From positions 13,794,023-13,858,022 of the forward strand of contig JANVCC010000040.1 in assembly GCA_025345505.1 (NCBI GenBank): DNA of 64,000 nucleotides, written 5' to 3'. The stretch comes from Todiramphus chloris collaris (Eukaryota; Chordata; Aves; Coraciiformes; Alcedinidae). Both the position numbers and the translations under genes were made by a program. The notes below the pieces were generated by a model that did not search any database, was not told the origin of the DNA, and saw nothing but the letters and a program-made list of their open reading frames with translations. This document shows positions 35,141 through 44,830 of this stretch, in pieces (within the stretch, counting starts at the first letter, position 1; the number at the start of each line of letters is the position of its first letter).

Positions 35141-35823
35141 AGGTCACAGGATGGTTGTCTCCTCATTTTATTGTATTCCTGTAAAACAAAATACCAGTCA
35201 ACCAAAGGGTTTTCTACAAGAGCCAAACAAAGCATCAAACTTTAATAATAGCAAGACAACAGCAAGACAGCTGTTGCAGAAAACATGTAGCCTTTGGAAG
35301 TGAAGTTGAGGTAAGGAAGTAGTTCATAATTTACAGAGGAAAACAAACCCAACTAGTAACATAACTCAATTACAGTTTTTAGACTTTACTAAACAGGCTG
35401 TTATACAAAAGTTTAACTGTATAAAACTGTTTTAAGTGGTTTAAGTGAATGAATACAAGAGTCTCATTCTAATGGGCAACAATTTCCTCATCTAATTTTT
35501 TTTAGGATAGGAGCAAGACAAGATTTTTCTCTGACTTTTTACCAGTTTTACTCCATATTTTAGTTTGAATGAGGTCCCAATAGCTGCAGAACACATTTCT
35601 GCTCCCAGAGTACCCTAGAGGATCAGTTCTGCCTCCAATGCTCATTTATTATATTGACACTCCTTTAGGTGCAGCACTGGCCCAGGCATGAACATGAGAA
35701 CAGACCAACCTATGTTTGTTACATGTCTTCAAGAGGTTACCTACATGGAATAAGAAACTTTGAGGTAGTTAACAGTTGATTACTTCTACGTTATCAGAAG
35801 TTGATTTTACAAACAGTTACCTC
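35140..35823 (-). other. CCNG1: CCNG1 3' untranslated region (approximate)
   Basis: AATAAA in the CCNG1 direction occurs at 35645-35650 (about 175 nt after the stop) and 35167-35172 (about 655 nt after). Alternative poly(A) use is possible. The ends are estimated. Confidence 0.5.
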
Positions 35824-36015
35824 TTATGAGCTCATCTCTGGAATTGTAGGAAGGTGTGTTATTCTGTAGTAGCTGTGTTTAAGCTGCCGTGCTGTACGTC
35901 CAGACACTATCCATTTTAATTTCTGGACATTTGGTTTGGAACACTTGCTTGAAGAATATTCCGTAAGGCACTTGAACACCAGTTCCTTCCAGAAGGTCAA
36001 ATCTCTGTTGTTTAT
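35824..36015 (-). CDS. CCNG1: CCNG1 coding exon 5 (terminal)
   Basis: Residues 233-295 plus TAA, starting INNRDLTFWKELVFKCLTEY. Acceptor CTTTAG|ATAAAC, 192 nt. Confidence 0.96.
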   Translation of the reverse strand: MNNRDLTFWKELVFKCLTEYSSSKCSKPNVQKLKWIVSGRTARQLKHSYYRITHLPTIPEMSS

Positions 36016-38650
36016 CTAAAGAGCAAGACAGAATCTCATTTATTAATCACTCATTAAATCCTTATTTCACACATACACTTTCACCTTCTTCATGTAAGAT
36101 AGGAAGCCAATGATCCCAAGACAAATAAAAAAAAAAAACCCCAACAAAAAAAACCCCAACTAAACAAAACACCACAACACCAATAAAGCCAGAAAAGGAA
36201 CAAGCGTGACAATAGACTCTCCCTCAAAAGAAACCAGTATGCCAGTAGACTCCCTTCCCCACTGTGTAGGTCATTGCATGCATTTTTCTTCCTTCCTTCT
36301 CTGAAACTTTCTGAACGTACCTTAGAATGCAACTGCAGAAATTCCAATGCCTCTGTCAACTCCAGCAGTTTTTCTTCTTCTATCTCTAGTGCCATAACAG
36401 ACAGTGCCAAGACAGAAGGCTGGAGAGGAAAAAAAAAAAACAAAAAACCACAAGTTTTTCAAAACTTTGTTAAGTTTCAGTAGTCTCATTGTCTTTCAGC
36501 TTTCAAGACATTTACCTTGGCTTTAGAAAACATGATTCTGCAGTGACACGCCTTAAGCTGGGTCTCAAGTCTCTCAAAATTAAGGTATTTTTTCCTATAA
36601 TAAAAACAGATGAGTGAATATAGAAGAAAAATGCAAACTTGTCCAACACAGCACCACCCTGGGAACTCAGAGAAGCAGCAAGAATGTTCATTATCTAAAC
36701 AAAGGCCTCATTTGTCCCACAAGTTCTAGGGTTACAGTCAAACAGGTGTTCAGTTTTGGCAGTCTCAATGCAAAAAATAAATCTTGTGTTACTCTGGGGA
36801 GAGCAGCATTGTCAAAATAGGCTTAACAAAAAAGGAATTTCAGTGCTTACTAGCAAAACGAATCCTTCTAAGCCAGATTTTGAAATCTTTGCAATGAAGC
36901 AATACTTGGTGCAGCATAAGCAGAGATTTATTTTACCATCATTATTGAGCAAGTTTGCTTTTCAGCTTGGAATGAATTACTCTTTAATTTATGCAAGCAT
37001 TTAAAATTAAACTAGTATTAAACAACAGAAATTCACATTTGATATTTAACAGTAAGGGGAAAATTTATAAGTTATTTTTTTTAGAAATTACTCGAGTGAT
37101 TTCCCTGCTTTCTTTTCTACATGGGCTTCCTGATCATAAGCAGACATAGCAAAATAAGTTATTCTACCTTTCACAGCTTAAATTCTCATAAATAAGTGAA
37201 TGATACAGTTGTAGAAACTGAAAGGCTGTTGTAGCTTTGACTTTCCAGCACAGCTTCTCCAATACGATTTTCTCCATTCTCATCATATCAGAAACAGTGA
37301 ACCTGTACTGGCTTATCCGAATTAAGTCAGTGGCTAGGGGAACATTTCTCTCTTCNNNNNNNNNNNNNNNNNNNNNNNNNNNNNNNNNNNNNNNNNNNNN
37401 NNNNNNNNNNNNNNNNNNNNNNNNNNNNNNNNNNNNNNNNNNNNNNNNNNNNNNNNNNNNNNNNNNNNNNNNNNNNNNNNNNNNNNNNNNNNNNNNNNNN
37501 NNNNNNNNNNNNNNNNNNNNNNNNNNNNNNNNNNNNNNNNNNNNNNNNNNNNNNNNNNNNNNNNNNNNNNNNNNNNNNNNNNNNNNNNNNNNNNNNNNNN
37601 NNNNNNNNNNNNNNNNNNNNNNNNNNNNNNNNNNNNNNNNNNNNNNNNNNNNNNNNNNNNNNNNNNNNNNNNNNNNNNNNNNNNNNNNNNNNNNNNNNNN
37701 NNNNNNNNNNNNNNNNNNNNNNNNNNNNNNNNNNNNNNNNNNNNNNNNNNNNNNNCCCTTTTTTACTACCTATTTTGGATTCAAAAATCTTTCAAATCAT
37801 CACTTCCCTGTCCACCCTGTCTAGCTTTCTCATTTTTGTTTGAACACACAAGGAAAACAACCTTTTGTTCTTGACCAAATAGTACAGTGGTAATCCTGTC
37901 TGTTAGGCAATTAAAAACAACCCAAGTCAGCATGCCACATATGCACATTAGAACAGAGTGCTAACTAAATGTTTTACCAGATTTTAAGTGCTGAACTGCA
38001 ATCAAGCCTCTCAATATACACAAGGCCTATGGGTAGGTTGAAACAGCGGGAAAAGAAACAGCAGTTTCTGGTGTTCTTGTATTCATACAACAGGCAAGAC
38101 AGTCTGTCTTAATCTAAGCCATTAATATGGCCTGCCTTTCCATGCCTACAGGCACCCTCAGGTTGACCCTGATGGTCCGTTCCTTCTCCAGAGGAAACAC
38201 CTTTCTTAACAATATTATAATCTGAAGAAGAAAAGCCATTTTTTAGCTCTTGTGCAGTCAGAACCTCTGGAAGGAGCTTAGCCTTTAGCCATCTGAAACC
38301 AGAGTGTTCTAACTTAAGATAGTAACAAGGCTTCAATGAGCAGAAGCCAATGACCGAGAACTTACTTATCCTTTAAAAAACTTTACCTTCATCTTTGACA
38401 AGAATCTATCTAAGAAATTCACAGCTAGTGAAAACGTCTCCGTATGGAAGCCAAAAAACTGAGTTAAGCTGAGAAGGTCTTTCACTTCAAAGTCTCGCAG
38501 CCTCGCAGTCATTCGAAGGCCATTATCGTGGGCTGATTCAATTAGTCTCAGGCCAGAGGCCTTTGGCTGACATCTTAACTCCTGTTCCAGCAGGGCTGTC
38601 AGCTGGTACAGCAGTTCCTGAGCTTCAGTAGTTACAAGCGTCTCAATCAT
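35824..38650 (-). CDS. CCNG1: CCNG1, cyclin G1, 5 coding exons, one interrupted by an assembly gap
   Basis: This is an atypical cyclin induced by p53. It recruits PP2A B' subunits to MDM2 and affects G2/M arrest. The exons are 38387-38650, [gap]-37355 to 37168, 36516-36594, 36321-36419 and 35824-36015. With 22 codons assumed in the gap the total is 295 residues, the human length. The N-terminus is MIETLVTTEAQELLYQL. The cyclin box covers about residues 50-150, with conserved DNGLRMTARLRDFEVKDLL. The C-terminal HSYYRITHLPTIPEM is conserved and ends MSS instead of human MVP. The ATG is the first base triplet after an acceptor, so the first exon is non-coding, as in human. All visible junctions are in frame. 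Confidence 0.96.
36119..36182. repeat. A/C-only low-complexity tract in CCNG1 intron
   Basis: A runs broken by CCCC and CAACA words, with almost no G or T on the plus strand. It lies between coding exons 4 and 5. Confidence 0.75.
36321..36419 (-). CDS. CCNG1: CCNG1 coding exon 4
   Basis: Residues 200-232, PSVLALSVMALEIEEEKLLE and on to LQLHSK. Acceptor CTCCAG|CCTTCT, donor CTAAG|GTACGT, 99 nt. Confidence 0.96.
36516..36594 (-). CDS. CCNG1: CCNG1 coding exon 3
   Basis: Residues 173-199, containing LNFERLETQLKACHCRIMF. Acceptor TTATAG|GAAAAA, donor CCAAG|GTAAAT, 79 nt. Confidence 0.96.
37168..37355 (-). CDS. CCNG1: CCNG1 coding exon 2 (3' part, 5' part in gap)
   Basis: Residues about 111-172 plus two bases, starting EERNVPLATDLIRISQYRF and ending YENLSCE. 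Donor GAAAG|GTAGAA. The 5' end, about 66 nt plus the acceptor, is lost in the N run. Confidence 0.94.
37356..37755. other. Assembly gap, 400 N
   Basis: A run of exactly 400 N. It removes the acceptor and about 22 codons of CCNG1 coding exon 2. The round length suggests an estimated gap size. Confidence 0.98.
38387..38650 (-). CDS. CCNG1: CCNG1 coding exon 1 (gene exon 2)
   Basis: Residues 1-88, ending FLDRFLSKMK. Acceptor CTCGCAG|ATGATT places the start codon directly at the exon start. Donor ATGAAG|GTAAAG, 264 nt. Confidence 0.96.
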
Positions 38651-38894
38651 CTGCGAGGAGAAAAAAACTACGTGTATCAAACAGCTAAAAGGGGAAAAGT
38701 TACTATTGTCTCTAAAGCAGAAGAGAAGCTTTCTTTTCTTTGTAGGTATTCGAGCTGGCACTTGTGGCAGTGAGCAGCCCGTGGGGAACACTCGGGACGG
38801 CGGCCCCTGCCCGGGCACGTACCGGCGGCATCGGCGCCCGCCACGCCGCGCAAGCCGGCAGGGAAGCGGGGCCTGGCCGGGTTGGCACACTCAC

Positions 38895-39286
38895 CTTCTG
38901 CGCGACGGAGCACTCTTTTCCAACCCCAGCGTCGGGGTGACACCGCCCGCCCCGCGGGCTGGCAAACAGCCCAGCTGAGCCAGCAGCGAGCCCTCCAGCC
39001 CCGGGTAACCCCACGCGAAGCTGCCCCAGCGGTGCCCGGCTCCCCGGGAGCCCCGCAGCGAGTTCCCCGTCCCCAGCCGAGCTCTGCCGCGCCCCCAGGC
39101 TCGGCGGAGCTGCTGAGCGCGCAGGCGCCGCCTCCGCGGGACATGCCCGGGCCTGCCCTTCGCCGCCTCGGGGGCTCCGCCAGCGGAGGAGCGACCCCCC
39201 AGCACCAGCAGCGGGCCGGGCGAGCCGGGCACGGCGCAGAACAGCCCGGACCCCCCGCGGGCGGCGCTCGGTCCCGCATCCTCACC
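38895..39286 (-). other. CCNG1: Non-coding first exon region of CCNG1 with two candidate donors
   Basis: Two consensus donors on the minus strand lie in the CpG island: GCAGAAG|GTGAGT with last exon base 38895, and GCGAG|GTGAGG with last exon base 39286. Either could join the acceptor at 38651-38652. The 5' ends are not determined. Confidence 0.5.
39139..39158. promoter_or_regulatory. p53 response element-like site
   Basis: GGACATGCCCGGGCCTGCCC is two RRRCWWGYYY half sites with no spacer. The first is perfect; the second has one mismatch (C for W). CCNG1 is one of the first known p53 targets, and the mammalian element has the same spacer-free design. Occupancy is inferred. Confidence 0.7.
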
Positions 39287-40040
39287 TCGCCCCCGTCGGC
39301 GCGCTCCTGTCTCTCGAATGCAGAGTCCCGAGCCGGCGTCAGCGGCCGCGGCAGCGCTGCCAAACCCCTCTGAAGCGCCCGCAGCCGGGACACACCATCC
39401 GGCCGCCGCCCGGCACAGCCGCCCCTGGTGCTGAGGGGGTGATGGGCCGCTAGGCAGACCAATCACGGGGTGCGGATGGCGGGAGGGGCGGGGCGCCGTC
39501 GCTCAGAAGACAGGCGGGGCGGGGCGGGGGCCGGCCTATGGCGGCGCTGGGGCGAGGCGGGTGCCGCGCCTTCTCTCGCGCCGGCGCGCATGAGGCAGGG
39601 AGTCCTCGCGCGCTTCCCGCCTTCTTGTTTTGGTTTTTCCCTGCGAGCGCTGCAGCCCGGGGCCGCCGTGAGGGCTCCGGGGGTGGGTCCCGCCCGGGGG
39701 CTGGGAACCAGTCTCCTGGCGCTCGAGGACCTGTGAGGTTCAGCGGGGACACTGTTCCCACCCCCTGCAGGGCTGGCATCTTCTCGGTACGGCTTAGGGG
39801 TTTCGGTTTTTTGCGGTTTTTTTGCGGGTTTATTTTTTATTTTTTATTATATTTATTTATGTTTACGTATTTAAACAGTTTACAGTTTTTCCCAGTAATT
39901 TCTGTGTATTCTTGGCAAGCTAAGGTGAACAGGAAGGGTCTGTTGTTTAAAACATGGCTTTTCCTGCTCAGAAAACTGTCAGGGGTTACTTAGTTACGTG
40001 AAGGTGAACGTGCTGCTGGTGAAAGTTATTTGTAGTTTGT

Positions 40041-40643
40041 TGTGGGTATCAGGTGCGGTTGTGAAGTGAGGGGGGCAGTGTTCTGCTTGAAAGATAACAA
40101 GCATCGTAAGTAGCCATTGTTATCCTGGGGCCTCCTGAGATAAACAGGAGACAGGACCTTGGGGCCTTGAGGCTTGACAAGCTGATGGGCTTTAGCTCAT
40201 CTTGCATGGCTTGTAGATAAGGAAAGCTAACCCCAAGACAGGGAGGAATAAAGAGCCTCACACCAGTCCTGTGATCTCTGAGTCATCGTGACTCTGCATC
40301 CTGAGACAAAAGGTGAAAAGTACACCTCGAGGAAGACTGAGAGCCTTCCTCCCAAAGACCCCGGCCCATAACCACCAGACAGCATCACGCAATTGCCAAC
40401 GGGAGGAGGCCTCTGATAATGAGTTCCCAGAACTGATTATAATAATCCAACCCCCCAGAATGAATATGTAGCTAACTCTGTTAAATATGCATTCTTTGGT
40501 GTAATAAATACCTGCTCGATGGACACTTGGGTGTGCAAGGTAGGAGGAACGATCCCCCTTGCAGCCGGCGCCGTAATAAACATCCCTGCTTTATAACCTT
40601 TCACGGGTTGTAGAGTTTGTTTTCCGCACGTCAGTTGCATATC
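40041..40643 (+). mobile_element. Solo long terminal repeat of an endogenous retrovirus
   Basis: 603 bp, starting TGTGGGTATC and ending GCATATCA, so it has TG...CA ends. It is flanked by perfect 5-bp repeats TTTGT (40036-40040 and 40644-40648). AATAAA signals lie at 40247-40252, 40503-40508 and 40575-40580, the last followed about 30-45 bp later by a GT-rich stretch, as expected for an R/U5 boundary. No internal retroviral sequence or primer-binding site follows, so it is a recombined solo LTR. The family is not identified and the orientation comes from the poly(A) signals. Confidence 0.65.
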
Positions 40644-40649
40644 ATTTGT

Positions 40650-40732
40650 TGTTGTTGTTGTTTGGGGTTTTTTTGTTTGTTTTTTTTTGTGTGGTTTGTT
40701 ACTTTGGGGTTTGTTTTTTTTTCTATTAACAG
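40650..40732 (+). repeat. G/T-only low-complexity tract
   Basis: (GTT)n grading into T runs broken by GGGG, immediately 3' of the LTR and its target duplication. Confidence 0.75.
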
Positions 40733-41837
40733 CTGTGTTACAAAGCCTGGTACAGATACGGAATTGTTGAAAAAAGAGCATTTATAACTATGCTGGTAGC
40801 TGGAAATATTCCAGTTCTAAACTGACTTTAGGCAAGCAAAGCCAAGTGGCTACTATAGAGAACTTCTGCTTAATGCATGCTTAGGCCCACGACTTATTTA
40901 TTTAGTTAATAAATGTTTCAGCTGTTGTTTTATCAGAGGTGAATCTTAACCTCTCATAAAGGCTGAGAAATGGCTGAAGGAAGTTATTCACAGACATACA
41001 ATGACTGCTGCGTCTTTCAAAACGGGTCAAAGCTGCTGAGGCACTTGTGTTCCTAAACTATTGGGGTGTCTTGAGGCTAAAATTTTCTAACTATTTTGTG
41101 ATGATTGCTATGAATTATTCTCTTTTAGGAGTGAACTGACATGTTCTGTAATTTAAGCTTTTCAGTACGGTAAATCTGTTAGCTGTATTTGATTTTCTGA
41201 CTCTTCAAAGAAAAAGCAATGCTAAAGTGTTTCTTGGCTTTTTTTTTTCTGTTTTTTTTTTTTTTTTACCATTAAATAGATACATACTCAAGATATATGC
41301 AGAGAGGAGGACGTTCTCTGAATCTTATAAGAGTTTGAAAGAGTTGAAATCCAGGTGGGATGTAGGGGTTTTGCGACTCAGGAAGTCCGTGTTTTCACTA
41401 CAGCCTATATGGTAATTAGCCCGAAAATGCTTTTTTTGATGTAGTTTATCAGCTTGTCTGTTGTTCAGAAATCTTGAAAGGAAGGCTGATGTGTTTAGCT
41501 TTTAGACAGCATTCTTGGCACCACTTTTAGTCCTGCTGGTAGTCTACAGTCTTTGTTTTCTGTTTATGAAAGTATTTGTTTTGCACTGGGTGTAAGGTTT
41601 TTGGTTTTGTTTTTTTGACTCGCTTACCCCTTTCTTTAAAAAGGGAAGATAAGCTGCAGGATAAGTGGTGGCAAATGGCAAACAGCCAACACCTATTCCA
41701 GGCAGTATTTTACCCTCCCCTATAGCACAGCCTTTTCTTTAGAGTGGTGATAGCGTGGGAACTTCTCACACCTGCCAGCAGTAGAGGACAAAGTGATTTT
41801 CAAGCCCTTTGGAGTAAAATCAGCATAATGTTTGTGA

Positions 41838-41892
41838 GACAAAAAAAACCCCACAAACCAAAACCAAACCAAAAACAATAAACAAACCAACC
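41838..41892. repeat. A/C-rich low-complexity tract
   Basis: AAAACCCCACAAACCAAAACC-type sequence, the same class as 36119-36182 and 62357-62575. Confidence 0.7.
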
Positions 41893-43739
41893 CGAACATG
41901 TGTCTACTGACATGAGACAGTTTACCTCACAGATGGGATAGGTACTACTGCGATTGTTCAGAACGTTTGTTAGCTGGGACTGTGTGTGTTCTAGTTGCAC
42001 CCAACAATGAACTATGATCTGGGGTTCGTAAGTTCTGGTTCTTTCTATCTGAAATGAACGGCATTGTGGATTTGCTCACAGACCTTTGCATTATAGCTAT
42101 GAAAAACTGCAGTTGTTGTCATTATCTTTATATGTCTTGGAGTAGTGCTGGGGAGTTACTCTCGCCTTAAAGCAGACTGCGTGGAAAAGAAATATTTATT
42201 ACAAGACGTTTTTCTTCATCCAAAATGGTTCAGGTGTGTTTTTTCACTATTTAAAAACGTTGGCTAAATACTTGCAAGAGCCTTACGTGTATTGTCACCA
42301 AGAGTGAGAGTCACCGAAGCAACAGTTAGCTCGAGTTGCTCTGAATATGGTAATTGAAACTCGATTTTGAAAGCACTTTGCACATCATCCCCTTTCCTGT
42401 GTTAATGGCTGTCGCTGAGAGTATTCATTTGCCTATTGTCATACAAGGAGGGGAAGTGGAGGTGGCAGCTTTCCTGGGAAGTCTCTGCAGTTGTGTTCAT
42501 TCATATGAAGGAGTGTGTGTAAAACAGAGCGACTGTTACATGCATCAATGAGCTTTAGCGTATTATTTACTCGGGGTATGCATCAAAAGCTGTATTCATC
42601 CTACGTTCTCCCGTTGTACTTTTCAGTGATTTATTACGGGTTTGTATCATTCTACCTATGACTTAGCTTTGGAAATTAATTCACGTTTGTTTTATTAGAA
42701 GAATCTTTGTACTTTAGAAGGCTGGAGTTAATGACATGAAAGACAAGAGCATAAAGAAGCGTGGTTAGAGATGCAGAGACTTAAAAGAAAAATGTGTTTT
42801 GTGTAGTAAGTGCTTGTTTTTTTTAGAAGGCTCAATGGCAGTCAGCATGAGGGAACTTGAGGGAGTCCTTGGGTGTGAACTCGGAATGACTAAACAGTGT
42901 CTCTCCCCTTTAAAGCATCATTCACTCACATGGAATGTAACTTTTAGGTCTCCTCTTGCTGTCTATTAAACTTTCTTCTTCAGACCTGTGCTAACTATTG
43001 GTAGAGTGGATGCATTTTAACATCACGGTTTTGACCTTCATTATAGTGACCTTAATCTGTATGGGCATTAGACCAAAAAAATAAGTTGTGGGATTGATGC
43101 TTCCACTCCCATTTTTTAACATCTCATGTCACAGCCCTTCTGAAAGAAAATGAATTGCCTTTCTTTGCTACAAACTTGTAACTATAAATCAATCTGTTGC
43201 TACTCTGAGATTCCTGTATAATTGCCCATGAATGCCAACTCAAGTACTTGAAGTATTCACAGATGCAGAACATCAGTAATAAAGATTATAGTAAATCAGA
43301 TCTCATGAATATGCATATTTTTGTTGCCAGTAAATAATCTGAGTTATCTAAATTAAAATTCAAAATTATATATTGTAAAGGAAGCATTCTTTTTTTTAAG
43401 AGTTGGAAAACATTTGCAGTAGTCTTCCTGTCATTACTATGCACATAATAATCATGCAAAGCAAATTATACTTCTTTTTCTGCTGCTTGTTTTAAATCGT
43501 TTTTGTTTCTTAAACGGCTGTTAAAAATAGACTGAGAACTCTAAAAAACAGTAGGCCCTGGAGCTGGTTGGAAGCCACTGACAGCAGCCAAAGCTGATGG
43601 CCTATTTTGTGTTCTTGTAATAAGGATTCTGGGCTGGGTTGACACTAAGGAAAACCAATTCATGACAACTAAATGTAATGCACAGAGTTTTGACTTCAAA
43701 ACATTCGTAAGGCTTAGGCACTGAGCAAGTAGAAGCCCA

Positions 43740-44830
43740 AAGCTATTTCATCTGTGTGTGTAGTTAACATCCCCGGTGCAGTGTCTAGGCTCCTGTTAGC
43801 CACTTGGGCAGCAGCTGTGAGAAGTCTCTTGCTTGAAGGTGCCAGACTTTGTGCTGAAGTGGCTGAAGCGAGCTCACACGCTCCATCTGCTCTGCAGTCT
43901 GCTCTGTGGAGGCAGACGACTCTTCAAAAGACTGGAAGCTAACAGGGAGGGCATCAGTAACTTCTGAAACTTGTGTTGCAGCTGTTTCTCTAGTAGCTCT
44001 GGCAGATAGGAAATAGAGGATGAAGACTGGATAGCTGAAGGTGTTACATCTCTGCTAGGTGTCTTCTACCTCTGGTAGCTTTCACACTTGAGTCAAGAAG
44101 GTAGAATTTTCTTGTGAAATAGTCTGCCGGCTGAAGTCACCTTGACCCCAGTGTATTGGCTCTGCCGAGCTGAGGAGTGTGAGAGTGCTGGGACTGCTGC
44201 AGGGATGGGTGCTGCTCCTGCTGTAGAAGCAGAGTCGATAGTTGTGAGAGTGATGTCTTTACCTCTTTACTATTTACTCTTTATATGTCTTTCAGAAATG
44301 TGTGTAAGTGTCTGTTTAATCCCTACCACTAGAGTCAGAGCACCAGTAGGTCCCTGTTACCTGGACCAGTCTCACCTTGGGCTTGCAGTCCCACTCCCTG
44401 CCCAGGGGTCTAGGAGCCTCACTTAAGCTCAGAGATATGGTCTACGAAGGACTGTGGTCAGCCTTCTCCCCTGCTTGTCTGGACATGTTGATTTGACTTC
44501 CCAGGTTGACCTTGGAGGTTCCTGGTCATCTCTCTTTTGTCTGGTAATGACAGGACTGGCAGTGCAGCATGTGGCTCTCACCAGGCTGGGTCTGCTCAGG
44601 GGGTGTCTTTGGTAAGGTCCTGCTCTGCCGTTGCCACAGTTGGTCTTAGTTTCTGGCTTGTCTTCTGAGGTGGAGCGATGCTGCTCCCTGGCTCTTTTGT
44701 CTTTGTTAATCAGTCCTAAAATCTTTGACTCTAGAGAAAACCCTGTGTCCTTTCCACTTCACTTTGTCTACAAACGCCTTGTATTAAAGGGAAAAGTCCT
44801 ATATGTTCCCTGCTGTAAATAGTATCATTA
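43740..44830. other. GC-elevated unclassified segment
   Basis: About 1.1 kb with visibly higher GC than its flanks, no CpG island, and broken open frames on both strands. It could be an old degraded transposon, a retrocopy or part of a non-coding RNA. I recognise no protein in it. Confidence 0.35.

Larger units (their letters stand above)
38760..39780. promoter_or_regulatory. CCNG1: CpG-island promoter of CCNG1
   Basis: A CpG-dense block directly upstream of the CCNG1 coding start. It holds the p53-type site at 39139-39158 and a CCAAT at 39459-39463. The long overlapping open frames here are GC-driven. Confidence 0.75.

Noticed and set aside
36090..36443. 117-codon minus-strand frame with a hydrophobic tail
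   Set aside because: It is CCNG1 coding exon 4 read through into intron with a low-complexity tract. Only 36321-36419 is coding.
37237..37824. Plus-strand open frame through the N run
   Set aside because: It exists only because N codons are not counted as stops. The visible part is the complement of a CCNG1 exon.
38677..39466. Frames of 160-261 codons upstream of CCNG1
   Set aside because: CpG-island composition effect. They cross splice sites and have no recognisable domains.
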